Of a stretch of 64,000 nt of DNA, positions 9,392 to 18,214 are shown piece after piece (the stretch's first letter is position 1; every line of letters begins with the position of its first letter). The position numbers were made by a program, and so were the translations under genes. The notes under the pieces were generated by a model that had not been told where the DNA came from, ran no database searches, and was given only the letters and a program-made list of their open reading frames with translations. The DNA is from Stappia sp. MMSF_3263 (GTDB lineage: Bacteria > Pseudomonadota > Alphaproteobacteria > Rhizobiales > Stappiaceae): contig NZ_JASHIK010000011.1 of assembly GCF_030733745.1 (NCBI RefSeq), positions 1 to 64,000 on the forward strand, given 5' to 3'.

Positions 9392-10948
9392 ATGAAAAAG
9401 CTTCTGGCAGCCGCCATCACTGCCGCGGGGGTGTTGCTGGCATCACCGGCGCTTTCCCAGACACCACCCAATGTTCTGGTCGTCGGCCAGATCGCCGAGC
9501 CGAAATCCATGGACCCGCACGCCGTGACGGCGGTCAACGATTTCCGCATCCTGGTGAACGTCTATGACGGGTTGACCCGCTACAAGGACGGAACGCTCGA
9601 GGTGGAGCCCTCGCTTGCCGAAAGCTGGACGATCTCGGACGACGGGAAGACCTACACGTTCAAGCTTCGCCAGGGCGTCGTCTTTCACGACGGGACGCCT
9701 TTCAACGCGGAGGCGGTGAAGTTCAATTTCGACCGGATGCTGAACGAGGACCACCCGTTCCACGACACCGGGCCGTTCCCGCTCGCCTTCTTCTTCTCCG
9801 CCGTCGACGAGGTGATTGCCGTCGACGAGACAACTGTCGAGTTCCGGCTCAAGGAGCCTTTTGCGCCCTTCCTCTCCAATCTTGCCTATCCGACCGGGCT
9901 GATCGTCTCTCCGACAGCGGTGGAAGAAAGCGGCAAGGACTTCGGCCGCAACCCGGTCGGGACCGGAGCCTTCAGGTTTGCCGAGTGGGACGCCAACGCC
10001 AAGCTGGTTGTGACCCGCAACGAGGACTACTGGGACGGCCCGCCGCCGCTGGAGGCCGTCATCTACCGGCCGATCACCGATGCCAACACGCGGATCGCGG
10101 AGATGCTGTCGGGCGGTCTCGATGTCATGGTCGAGGTGCCGCCGGACAATCTGGCGCAGTTGCGGGACGATGCCGCCTTCACCGTTCACGAGCAGGCCGG
10201 GCCTCATGTCTGGTTCCTGATCCTGAACACCAAGGAAGGACCCTTCGCCAAGAAGGCCATCCGCCAGGCCGCCAACTATGCCATCGACAAGAAGGCGCTC
10301 ACCGAGAACATCCTGCAGGGCACGGCCGCGATTGCCGCAGGTCCGACGCCGCCGGCCTTCGCCTGGGCCTATAACGAGGAGCTGCAGCCCTATCCCCATG
10401 ATCCGGACAAGGCGAAGCAGCTCTTGGCCGAGGCCGGCTATGACGGCGAGGAACTGACCTTCTACGTCACCGAAGGCGGCTCGGGCATGCTCGATCCGAT
10501 CGCCATGGGCACGGCGATCCAGGCCGACCTGCAGGCCGTCGGCATGAAGGTCAAGATCGAGACCTACGAGTGGAACACGTTCCTGGGCAAGGTGAACCCG
10601 GGGCTCGAGGGAAAGGCCGACATGGCGGAGATGGCCTGGATGACCAACGATCCGGACACGCTGCCGTTCCTTGCCCTGCGCTCGCAGGCCATGCCGGACA
10701 AGGGCGGGTTCAACTCCGGTTACTATGCCAACGAGAAGGTGGACGAGCTGCTCAACAAGGCACGGGCGGTCACCGACCAGGGCGAGCGGGCGAAGCTCTA
10801 CAAGCGGATGCAGGAGATCGTCCATGAGGACGCGCCCTGGGTCTTCGTCGCCAACTGGAAGCAGAACGCGGTCACCGGCGCCAATGTCGAGAACTTCAAG
10901 CTGCAGCCGTCGTTCTTCCTGATGCTGCAGGATGTCGCCAAGCCCTGA
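9392..10948 (+). CDS. ABC transporter substrate-binding protein, peptide/nickel family 5
   Basis: 518 residues with a Sec signal peptide (MKKLLAAAITAAGVLLASPALSQ). The mature start (VVGQIAEPKSMDPH), YDGLTRYKDGTLEVEPSLAE and TYTFKLRQGVVFHDGTPFNA are hallmarks of SBP family 5 (DppA/OppA), which binds peptides, opines, glutathione or nickel in the periplasm. First gene of a transport operon that continues with two permease modules and two ATPase modules. The ligand cannot be read from sequence. A GC-rich hairpin separates it from the permease gene. Confidence 0.92.
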   Translation: MKKLLAAAITAAGVLLASPALSQTPPNVLVVGQIAEPKSMDPHAVTAVNDFRILVNVYDGLTRYKDGTLEVEPSLAESWTISDDGKTYTFKLRQGVVFHDGTPFNAEAVKFNFDRMLNEDHPFHDTGPFPLAFFFSAVDEVIAVDETTVEFRLKEPFAPFLSNLAYPTGLIVSPTAVEESGKDFGRNPVGTGAFRFAEWDANAKLVVTRNEDYWDGPPPLEAVIYRPITDANTRIAEMLSGGLDVMVEVPPDNLAQLRDDAAFTVHEQAGPHVWFLILNTKEGPFAKKAIRQAANYAIDKKALTENILQGTAAIAAGPTPPAFAWAYNEELQPYPHDPDKAKQLLAEAGYDGEELTFYVTEGGSGMLDPIAMGTAIQADLQAVGMKVKIETYEWNTFLGKVNPGLEGKADMAEMAWMTNDPDTLPFLALRSQAMPDKGGFNSGYYANEKVDELLNKARAVTDQGERAKLYKRMQEIVHEDAPWVFVANWKQNAVTGANVENFKLQPSFFLMLQDVAKP

Positions 10949-10967
10949 GGCAGGCGACACGGCACCC

Positions 10968-11004
10968 GGCCGCCCGCTGCCGCTGCAACCGGTAGGGGGC
11001 GGCC
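10968..11004 (+). promoter_or_regulatory. Hairpin between SBP and permease genes
   Basis: GGCCGCCC (10968-10975) pairs perfectly with GGGCGGCC (10997-11004) across a 21-base loop, 20 bases after the SBP stop and before the permease. There is no T tract, so transcript stabilisation or partial attenuation is likelier than full termination. Confidence 0.6.
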
Positions 11005-11056
11005 CCGACAAGGGAGGCGCGGCGCGCGCCCAACGAGACGCGAAAAGGCTACAGCC

Positions 11057-12001
11057 ATGGCAGCCTATATAGCCAAGCGCCTGCTTGCCGCGATCCCGGT
11101 CCTGTTCGGACTGTCGATCATCGTTTTCCTGATCATGGCGATGATCCCGGGCGATCCGGCAACGGCGATCCTGGGGTCCTACGCGACGCCGGAAAACGTC
11201 GCCAAGCTCAATGCGGATCTGGGCCTCGACAAGTCCTTGCCGCAGCAATACCTGATCTGGCTCGGCAATATCCTGCAGGGCGATTTCGGTCGCTCCTACG
11301 CGCTTAACCGGCCGGTGCTGGACGAGGTGCTGGAACGGTTCTCCGCCACACTCATCCTTGCCGGCACGGCGCTTGTCCTTTGTTCCATCCTCGGCCTTCT
11401 GGCCGGCGTCGTCTCGGCCGTGCGCCAGTACGGTCTCGCCGACAAGGCGATCACGGTGCTTGTCCTTGTCGGCATCTCGACGCCGTCCTTCTGGCTCGGG
11501 CTGCTGCTGATCCTGGTGTTCGCCGTCAAGATCAGGCTGTTCCCGGCAAGCGGCATGTACGCCATCTATGGCGGCGGCGACCTGCCGGACCTCTTGCATC
11601 ACCTGTTCCTGCCGGCTCTGACGCTCGCGGTCGTGGCCACCGGCGTGATCGCCCGGCTGACCCGCACGGCGATGCTGGAGGTGCTGCGGCAGGACTATAT
11701 CCGCACCGCCCGGGCCAAGGGCCTCACCGAGCGCCGGGTGATCTATCGCCATGCCTTCAAGGCGGCGCTGGTCAGCGTCATTCCCGTCATCGGCATCCAG
11801 GCGGGCTTCGTGCTCGGCGGCGCGGTCTATATCGAGACCGTGTTCCAGTGGCCGGGGATCGGTTCGATGCTCGTCAACGCCATCTCGACACGCGACCTGC
11901 TGCTGGTGCAGGGCGGCGTGGTCGTCGTCGCGGCCGCCTACGTGCTGTTCAACCTGGCGGCCGACGTCGTCCAGACCCTGCTCGATCCGAGGTTGCGCTG
12001 A
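11057..12001 (+). CDS. ABC transporter permease, DppB type
   Basis: 314 residues. The start MAAYIAKRLLAAIPVLFGLSIIVF is the classical DppB/OppB first membrane helix. Further helices and the EAA loop (IRTARAKGLTERRVIYRHAFKAA) follow, and the end DVVQTLLDPRLR is typical. It forms the inner-membrane channel with the permease half of the next gene. Its stop shares one base with the next start (TGATG), implying translational coupling. Confidence 0.93.
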   Translation: MAAYIAKRLLAAIPVLFGLSIIVFLIMAMIPGDPATAILGSYATPENVAKLNADLGLDKSLPQQYLIWLGNILQGDFGRSYALNRPVLDEVLERFSATLILAGTALVLCSILGLLAGVVSAVRQYGLADKAITVLVLVGISTPSFWLGLLLILVFAVKIRLFPASGMYAIYGGGDLPDLLHHLFLPALTLAVVATGVIARLTRTAMLEVLRQDYIRTARAKGLTERRVIYRHAFKAALVSVIPVIGIQAGFVLGGAVYIETVFQWPGIGSMLVNAISTRDLLLVQGGVVVVAAAYVLFNLAADVVQTLLDPRLR

Positions 12002-13947
12002 TGAGTGACACCGCCGCTGCCGGTTCCGCAGGCAGGATGCACAAGCCCCGAAAGCGCGGCCGGCCGAGCACGTTGCGGCTGCTTTTCAACAACACGCTGG
12101 CAACGACCGGGCTTGCCGTGCTTGTCGCGATCGTGCTTGCGGCACTCGCCGCGCCGCTGCTGCCCTTGCCGGATCCCGATGTCACCGCGCCGGCCGACCG
12201 ATTGCTCAGGCCGCTGGCCGAGGGGCACCTCCTGGGCACGGATGCGCTTGGCCGCGATATCCTGTCCCGGCTGATCTGGGGAACGCGGGTCAGCCTCGCG
12301 GTCGGGCTTTCGGCGACGCTGATCGCGGCGTTTTTCGGCTCGCTGATCGGGCTTGTGGCGGGATATGCGGGCGGGCGCGTCGACACGTTCCTGATGCGCG
12401 GCGTCGACATGGTCATGGCCTTTCCCTACATCCTGCTGGCGCTGGCGATCGTCGCCGCGCTCGGACCCGGCCTCATCAACGCGCTCTATGCGATTGCGGT
12501 GATCAACATTCCCTTTTTCGCCCGCAATATCCGGGGCATCACGATCGGCCTGTCGCGACGCGAATTCGTCGATGCGGCGCGCCTGTCGGGCAAGTCGAGC
12601 GCGGCGATCCTGTTCGGCGAGGTGCTGCCCAACGTGCTGCCGGTGATCATCATCACCATGTCGACCACGATCGGCTGGATGATCCTGGAAACGGCGGGGC
12701 TCTCGTTCCTGGGGCTGGGCGCGCAACCGCCGCAGGCGGATCTCGGATCGATGCTCGGCGACGGACGCAAGATCCTTTTCACCGCGCCGCATGTGTCGAT
12801 CATTCCCGGCCTGATGATCTTCGCGCTCGTGATGAGCATCAACCTGTTCGGCGACGGCGTGCGCGACGTTCTCGATCCAAGGCTCAAGTCGGGCGCGCTG
12901 ACGCGCCCCGTTGCGCGCACGGCGGTCGCGCAAGAGCGCGAGGCGGAACCGCGCAGGCATTCGGGCAGCGTGCTCGATGTCGTCGGGCTCAACACGCAGT
13001 TCCATATCGGGGGAGACATCTACCGGGCGGTCGGCGGCGTCGACCTGCACCTGAAGCCCGGCGAGTGCCTGGGGATTGTCGGCGAATCCGGGTCCGGCAA
13101 GTCGGTGACCGCCATGTCGCTGATGGGACTTGTGCCCACGCCGCCGGGCCGCATCACCGCAGGGTCCGCGTGGCTGGAGGAGGAGGATCTCTTCTCCGTC
13201 GATGACGAGCGCATCAGGCAATTGCGCGGGGCCGATGTCAGCCACGTCTTCCAGGATCCGCTGTCGACGCTGCATCCGCTGTTCACCATAGGCGACCAGC
13301 TCACCGAGGCGATCATGGCGCACCGGCCGATGCGCCGGTCTCAGGCCGATGAAAAGGCCGAGGAGCTGCTGCGGCTGGTGCGCATCACCAATCCGGCCGA
13401 GCGGCTGAAGGTCTATCCGCACGAGCTGTCCGGCGGCATGCGCCAGCGCGTATGCATCGCCATGGCGCTGGCGAACGATGCCAAGGTGATCATCGCCGAC
13501 GAGCCGACGACGGCGCTGGATGTCACTGTGCAGGCGCAGATCCTGTCGCTGCTGGATGCGCTGCGACGCGAGAGCAACGCGGCGATCCTCTTCATCACCC
13601 ATGATTTCGGCGTGGTCTCCGCAGTCTGCGACAGGGTCGCGGTGATGTATGCGGGGCGTATCGTGGAGACCGGTGAGACCGAGGTGGTGCTGGCGCGCCC
13701 GGCCCATCCCTATACGGGCAAGCTGATCGACTGCGTGCCGGTGCTCGGCCAGCCGGGGCGGCGGCTGGACGCCATCGAGGGACGGCCGCCGGTCGTCAAC
13801 AACCTGCCGGCGGGCTGTGCATTCGCGGCGCGCTGCGAGCGGGCCGAGGCCGATTGCCGGGAGGGCGACATCCCGCTGGCGGCGTTTGGCGAGGGCCGCG
13901 CCGTGCGCTGCCTGCACCCGCTGAAAGGGGAGGCCGCCGATGCCTGA
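12001..13947 (+). CDS. Fused DppC-type permease and DppD-type ATPase
   Basis: 648 residues. Residues about 25-300 are a DppC/OppC permease (HLLGTDALGRDILSRLIWGT motif; EAA loop REFVDAARLSGKSSAAILFGE; ends VRDVLDPRLK). After a linker of about 25 residues comes a complete ATPase: Walker A GESGSGKSV at about 361, signature LSGGMRQRV at about 476, Walker B VIIADEPTTALD, H-loop ITHDFGV, and the C-terminal oligopeptide-ATPase extension with a cysteine pair (CAFAARCERAEADC). The two modules are normally separate genes. The frame is continuous here, and both halves look functional. The start ATG at 12001 overlaps the previous stop; the frame upstream of it is an out-of-frame shadow. Confidence 0.92.
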   Translation: MSDTAAAGSAGRMHKPRKRGRPSTLRLLFNNTLATTGLAVLVAIVLAALAAPLLPLPDPDVTAPADRLLRPLAEGHLLGTDALGRDILSRLIWGTRVSLAVGLSATLIAAFFGSLIGLVAGYAGGRVDTFLMRGVDMVMAFPYILLALAIVAALGPGLINALYAIAVINIPFFARNIRGITIGLSRREFVDAARLSGKSSAAILFGEVLPNVLPVIIITMSTTIGWMILETAGLSFLGLGAQPPQADLGSMLGDGRKILFTAPHVSIIPGLMIFALVMSINLFGDGVRDVLDPRLKSGALTRPVARTAVAQEREAEPRRHSGSVLDVVGLNTQFHIGGDIYRAVGGVDLHLKPGECLGIVGESGSGKSVTAMSLMGLVPTPPGRITAGSAWLEEEDLFSVDDERIRQLRGADVSHVFQDPLSTLHPLFTIGDQLTEAIMAHRPMRRSQADEKAEELLRLVRITNPAERLKVYPHELSGGMRQRVCIAMALANDAKVIIADEPTTALDVTVQAQILSLLDALRRESNAAILFITHDFGVVSAVCDRVAVMYAGRIVETGETEVVLARPAHPYTGKLIDCVPVLGQPGRRLDAIEGRPPVVNNLPAGCAFAARCERAEADCREGDIPLAAFGEGRAVRCLHPLKGEAADA

Positions 13948-14938
13948 GACAGCGCTTCTGGAGATCGACAATGCCGAACGCGTCTTCGGCGGCGGACGCA
14001 CCCTGTTCGGCCGGGCCTTGCCGGCGGTTCACGCGGTGCAGGGCGTCTCCCTCGACGTGCGCAAGGGCGAGACGCTGGGCGTGGTCGGGGAATCCGGTTG
14101 CGGAAAATCGACGCTTGCCCGCCTGATCGTCGGGCTGGACCGGCCGACCGCCGGCAGGATCACCTTCGACGGCCGCGATCTCGTCGCCGATGCGCGGCGC
14201 GATCCGAGGGCGCTGGCCCGGCGCGTGCAGTATGTGTTCCAGGACCCGGTCGCCTCGCTCAATCCGCGCAAGACCATTCGCGCGATCCTGGAGGCACCGC
14301 TGCGCCATCTGCTGGGTCTGGACAGGAGCGGGCGCGAGGCGCGGCTCGGCGAGTTGATGGAGGCGGTCAACCTCGCGCCGGAATTCCTCGACCGCTACCC
14401 GCATGAATTCTCCGGCGGGCAGGCGCAGAGAATAGGCATTGCCCGGGCGCTGGCCGCCGATCCGGAGCTGATCGTGCTCGACGAACCGGTGTCGGCGCTC
14501 GACGTGTCGGTGCAGGCGCAGGTGCTCAACATCCTCGACGGCCTCAAGACCCGTTTCGGCCTGACCTATGTGTTCATCAGCCACGACCTGTCCGTGGTGG
14601 AGAGCGTCAGCGACCGCGTGGCGGTGATGTATTTCGGGCGTGTCGCCGAGATCGGTCCCGCGCGCGAGATCTTCGCGGCGCCCCGCCACCCCTACACGCA
14701 TCTGCTGCTGAAATCGGCGCCGGTGCCGGGCAAGCGCTCGCTCATTCCCGAGGATGCCAACACCGAGTTGCCGGATCCCTACAATCCACCGCCCGGCTGC
14801 GCTTTCCATGCGCGCTGTCCGCGTGGTACGGACATTTGCCTGGCGAAGCATCCCGCGCTTGAACGCGTGAGCGGCGCGGCGGCGCACGAGGCGGCCTGCC
14901 ACCATCCGGTGGACGAGGGGGGACATGTCCGAGCTTGA
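13940..14938 (+). CDS. ABC transporter ATPase, DppF type
   Basis: 332 residues. Walker A GESGCGKST, Q-loop VFQDPVASLNPR, signature FSGGQAQRIGIARAL, Walker B LIVLDEPVSALD, H-loop FISHDLSV, and a C-terminal cysteine-bearing extension (CAFHARCPRGTDIC) as in DppF/OppF. It completes the heterodimeric ATPase with the C-terminal half of the preceding fusion, which it overlaps by 8 bases. Residues 15-30 (GGGRTLFGRALPAVHAV) form the usual insertion before the core. Confidence 0.93.
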   Translation: MPETALLEIDNAERVFGGGRTLFGRALPAVHAVQGVSLDVRKGETLGVVGESGCGKSTLARLIVGLDRPTAGRITFDGRDLVADARRDPRALARRVQYVFQDPVASLNPRKTIRAILEAPLRHLLGLDRSGREARLGELMEAVNLAPEFLDRYPHEFSGGQAQRIGIARALAADPELIVLDEPVSALDVSVQAQVLNILDGLKTRFGLTYVFISHDLSVVESVSDRVAVMYFGRVAEIGPAREIFAAPRHPYTHLLLKSAPVPGKRSLIPEDANTELPDPYNPPPGCAFHARCPRGTDICLAKHPALERVSGAAAHEAACHHPVDEGGHVRA

Positions 14939-15701
14939 TCCGACGGCGCCAGCGCCGATGCTCTCGCAGCTCTCCGCTGTTCTGCGCCGGCCCAAGCGTC
15001 CGGACATCATCGCCGACAAGATCCGGGAGATGATCGTGGCGCAGGGGCTCGCCCCCGGAGACCGCGTGCCGCATGACTGGCTGTTGCCGGAAACGCACGG
15101 CGCCTCGCGCGGGACATTGCGGGAAGCGCTGAAGGTCCTCGAGTTCCAGGGGCTGACGACCAGCAAGACGGGACCGGGGGGCGGTGTGTTCGTGTCCAGT
15201 GTCGGCGCCGGCCAGGCGATCCGCCTGCTCGACAACCTGTTCCTGTTCCAGCCGCCGTCGATCGCCGACATCTATGCAATCCGCAAGGAGCTCGAACCGC
15301 TGCTGGCCGCAAGCGTCGCCGGCAAGCTCTCCGAGGAGGCCTTCGCCGCGCTGCACGAGACCATCCGTCTTTACGAAAGCGAGCCGCAGACGGCGGAAGA
15401 GGAATACAAGCAGCGCCTCGCCGAGCTGGATTTTCACCTCGAACTGGCGCGCCGCACGGACAATGCGCTGCTCGGCTTCATCTGCATCTTCCTGGTCAGC
15501 CTGCTGCGCGACATGACCGCGTGCCGGGCGATCTACCGGGAAGCCAACCCCTCCCTTCGCGAAACCGGGCTGGACTACCAGATACGCCTGTTGCGCGCCA
15601 TCAAAGCCGGGGACGCGGAGCGCGCCCGCCGCATCATGCGCGAACACATGATCGCCGCAGAGGCCTACATGCTGGAACGCGCCGAGTTCGTACGCGGATA
15701 A
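14925..15701 (+). CDS. FadR-subfamily GntR transcriptional regulator
   Basis: 258 residues. The N-terminal winged helix (about 20-90: IIADKIREMIVAQGLAPGDR, SRGTLREALKVLEFQGL, GPGGGVFV) is followed by an all-helical FCD ligand domain (FHLELARRTDN, LRAIKAGDAERARRIMREHM) whose His/Asp/Arg residues usually bind metal and a carboxylate ligand. It overlaps the ATPase gene by 14 bases, so it is the last gene of the peptide/opine transport operon and likely its local repressor. The probable target is the dyad at 9315-9369 (inference). Confidence 0.9.
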   Translation: MSELDPTAPAPMLSQLSAVLRRPKRPDIIADKIREMIVAQGLAPGDRVPHDWLLPETHGASRGTLREALKVLEFQGLTTSKTGPGGGVFVSSVGAGQAIRLLDNLFLFQPPSIADIYAIRKELEPLLAASVAGKLSEEAFAALHETIRLYESEPQTAEEEYKQRLAELDFHLELARRTDNALLGFICIFLVSLLRDMTACRAIYREANPSLRETGLDYQIRLLRAIKAGDAERARRIMREHMIAAEAYMLERAEFVRG

Positions 15702-15919
15702 CCGGCCGCTCCGCGGGGGCTTGCCGTCCCGGCTGCAATGCCGCGTGTTCACCGCCCGATCCGGGATTCGGTCCCGCCGCCTTGGCTATCGTGCCTGGAC
15801 GCACGTCATGCTTGCACGCTCGTGCGGGTCTCTCTTTCCGCTTTTGTTTTGTCCCGCCCGCCATGGCCGCCACGCGTCCGGTATTTAGGAAGCTCATTCT
15901 CCAATGGACAGAAATTACA

Positions 15920-15940
15920 GGTGGATTAGTATGATCCACC
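15920..15940. promoter_or_regulatory. Perfect dyad upstream of Lrp gene (probable autoregulatory operator)
   Basis: GGTGGAT (15920-15926) and ATCCACC (15934-15940) form perfect 7-bp arms around a 7-base AT-rich centre, 29 bases before the Lrp-type start codon. A third GGTGGA copy at 15957-15962 coincides with the presumed ribosome site. The surrounding 100 bases are much more AT-rich than the rest of the window, as expected of a promoter. Confidence 0.55.
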
Positions 15941-15969
15941 TAACAAATTGTCATATGGTGGAATGAAAT

Positions 15970-16446
15970 ATGCAAATTGACGAGTTTGATAGAAAGATAC
16001 TATCCGCTATTCAAGATGATGCTAGTTTATCCGTAGCTCAGATTTCAGACCGCGTAGGTCTTTCAACCACGCCATGTTGGCGACGGCTTCAGAAGCTTGA
16101 GCGCGAAGGATATATCGACGGCCGCGTAACGCTTTTGAATCAAAGCAAAATCGGCCTCGATCTGACGGTTTTCGTGATGATACGAACCAGCCATCACAAC
16201 ACGGAGTGGCTGGAGAAGTTCAACAAGGTGGTGGGGCTTTTCCCGGAAATTGTCGAAGTAAACAGGCTGGCCGGCGAATACGACTATCTGTTGAAAGTGA
16301 TCACTCGGAGCAACTCGTCATATGACGCGTTCTACAAGAAGTTCATCAATCTAATCGAGTTGAATGATGTCACATCCTGTTTCTCAATGGAACAAATCAA
16401 GCGAAGCACGCGGCTTCCGCTCGACACTGTCGGAGGCGGGACCTGA
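15970..16446 (+). CDS. Lrp/AsnC-family transcriptional regulator
   Basis: 158 residues. An N-terminal winged HTH (MQIDEFDRKILSAIQDDASL, QISDRVGLSTTPCWRRLQKL) and a C-terminal RAM ligand domain (VVGLFPEIVEVNRLAGEYDYL) match Lrp/AsnC, which senses amino acids and usually works as octamers. The first half of the gene has visibly lower GC and uses A/T-ending codons unlike its neighbours. The next gene starts inside its 3' end in another frame, so the regulator is probably co-transcribed with the aminotransferase and senses a related amino acid. Confidence 0.9.
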   Translation: MQIDEFDRKILSAIQDDASLSVAQISDRVGLSTTPCWRRLQKLEREGYIDGRVTLLNQSKIGLDLTVFVMIRTSHHNTEWLEKFNKVVGLFPEIVEVNRLAGEYDYLLKVITRSNSSYDAFYKKFINLIELNDVTSCFSMEQIKRSTRLPLDTVGGGT

Positions 16447-18205
16447 GGCCCTGATCGACGCCATTCGCGCCGGCGTCATCGGCGAGGGGCAGGCGATCGC
16501 CACACCGTTCGGTGTCCGCCCGCTCGTTTATGCGGATTACGTGGCTTCGGGGCGCGGTCTGTCCTTCGTCGAAGACCTCATCCGCTCGCAACTGCTGCCG
16601 AACTATGGCAACACCCATACCGAAACCTCCCATACCGGGCGCAGGACGACGCGGCTGCGCGAGATCGCCCGGGAGACGGTCCGCAAGTCGGTTGGCGCCG
16701 GTTCCGGCCATGCCGTGATCTTCACCGGTTCGGGGGCGACCTCGGCCGTCAACAAGCTCGTGCGGGCGTTGCAGCTGAAAGGCACGCTGCCGCGGCGCTC
16801 CGAACTCGCCGGGCTGGCGGAGGCCGAAAAGCCAGTCGTGTTTGTCGGGCCCTACGAGCATCACTCCAACGATCTGCCCTGGCGGGAAAGCGGCGCGCGC
16901 ATCTGCAGGATCCCGCTGGACGGGGACGGGCGCATCTGCCTGCGGACCCTGGAGCGCGAGCTGGAGGCGGCATCCGCCGGTGTCGCCAGGATCGGCGTTT
17001 TTTCCGCAGCCTCGAACGTGACCGGCATCAAGAGCGACATCCGGGCGATCGCGCGGCTCCTGCATGCCCATGACGGGCTGTTCTTCTGCGACTTCGCGGC
17101 CGGTGCTCCCTACATGCCGGTCTCGATCGCGGAGAGCGCCGCCGGGCGCCGCGATCAGCCCGACGCGCTGTTCCTGTCCCCGCACAAGTTCATCGGCGGC
17201 CCGGGGGCCTCGGGCCTTCTGGTCTGCGACAGGTCGCTGTTCGAGGGGATCGAGCCGACGATGACCGGGGGCGGCACGGTGAGCTATGTCACCGCGACCG
17301 GCCACCGCTATGTCGCCAGCGTCGAGCGGCGCGAGGAAGCGGGAACGCCGAACATCGTCGGTGACATCAAGGCGGGTCTCGTCCTGGAACTGAAGGACCG
17401 GGTCGGGGCGCGCGAGATCGAACGGCGCGAGGCGGCCATGGTCGAGCGCGCCATGCGCAGTTGGGCGGGCGATCCGAATATCGAGATCCTCGGCCCTGCC
17501 GAGGCGGATCGGATCGGGGTGTTCGCCTTCAACATCCGCTGCGGCGCCAAGAAGCTTCACTACGGTTTCGTGGTTGCGCTGCTCAACGACCTGTTCGGCA
17601 TCCAGGCGCGTGGCGGGTGCTCCTGCGCCGGCCCCTATGGCCATGCGCTGCTCGGCATCGACGAGGCCGATGCGGCCCGGCACGAGGAGAAGGTCGGCGA
17701 CGGGCAGGGGCTTCTCCGTCCGGGCTGGGTCCGGCTCGGGTTCAACTATTTCTTCGATGACAGGACCACGCAGTATCTGATCGAGGCGGTCCGGTTCGTG
17801 GCGGCGCATGGCGCGGCGTTCATGTCGCTCTACGAGGTCGATCCGCAGACCGGCGTGTGGAGCGTCCCCCGTTTCGCCTCCAGGGCGACGGCACGCCCCG
17901 AGAGCCTGCTCGACGCACTTTGCGAAAGCGATGTGCCGACGGGCGCGGGCGATGCGGTTCCCGATTTCGCCGAGTGCATGGCGAAGGCGCGGGAGCTGGC
18001 CGCCTCGCAGCTCTCCGGTCTTGGCGTCAATGCCGCGCTTCCCGAGGCGGGACCCGTAACCGATTGTCTTTCCTGGTTCTGGACCCGGGACGAGATCGCC
18101 GAACTGAACAGACAGTTGATTGAGGCCGCCGAAACTTCTATCCACGAACCTTCCTCCCGCCCGTCCCCCACGGGCCTGCCGTCCGCCTTCCCACGGACAT
18201 CCTGA
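16364..18205 (+). CDS. Class V PLP-dependent aminotransferase / cysteine desulfurase-like protein with C-terminal extension
   Basis: 613 residues from tandem ATGs at 16364/16367, overlapping the Lrp gene by 83 bases; no later good start codon precedes the conserved region. Class V fold: GNTHTETSHTGRRTTRLR, IFTGSGATSAVNKLV, PYEHHSNDLPW (substrate and PLP His), CDFAAGAPYMPV, and PLP lysine in SPHKFIGGPGASG (Lys275). RGGCSCAGP (Cys419, Cys421) aligns with the active-site loop RTGHHCAQP of SufS-type desulfurases, so a persulfide-forming Cys may be present. The last 110 residues or so extend beyond a normal desulfurase of about 400-450 residues and are unrecognised. It likely acts on an amino acid, possibly cysteine or a precursor, supplied by the neighbouring genes (inference). 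Confidence 0.82.
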   Translation: MMSHPVSQWNKSSEARGFRSTLSEAGPEALIDAIRAGVIGEGQAIATPFGVRPLVYADYVASGRGLSFVEDLIRSQLLPNYGNTHTETSHTGRRTTRLREIARETVRKSVGAGSGHAVIFTGSGATSAVNKLVRALQLKGTLPRRSELAGLAEAEKPVVFVGPYEHHSNDLPWRESGARICRIPLDGDGRICLRTLERELEAASAGVARIGVFSAASNVTGIKSDIRAIARLLHAHDGLFFCDFAAGAPYMPVSIAESAAGRRDQPDALFLSPHKFIGGPGASGLLVCDRSLFEGIEPTMTGGGTVSYVTATGHRYVASVERREEAGTPNIVGDIKAGLVLELKDRVGAREIERREAAMVERAMRSWAGDPNIEILGPAEADRIGVFAFNIRCGAKKLHYGFVVALLNDLFGIQARGGCSCAGPYGHALLGIDEADAARHEEKVGDGQGLLRPGWVRLGFNYFFDDRTTQYLIEAVRFVAAHGAAFMSLYEVDPQTGVWSVPRFASRATARPESLLDALCESDVPTGAGDAVPDFAECMAKARELAASQLSGLGVNAALPEAGPVTDCLSWFWTRDEIAELNRQLIEAAETSIHEPSSRPSPTGLPSAFPRTS

Positions 18206-18214
18206 TCACGGACC

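Noticed and set aside
9443-11752. 769-codon minus-strand frame across the peptide-type SBP and permease
   Set aside because: Spans an operon with two real genes, has no recognisable domain and is rich in Arg, Gly and His; antisense shadow.
11938-14001. 687-codon minus-strand frame
   Set aside because: Antisense of the fused permease-ATPase; low-complexity, no ribosome site.
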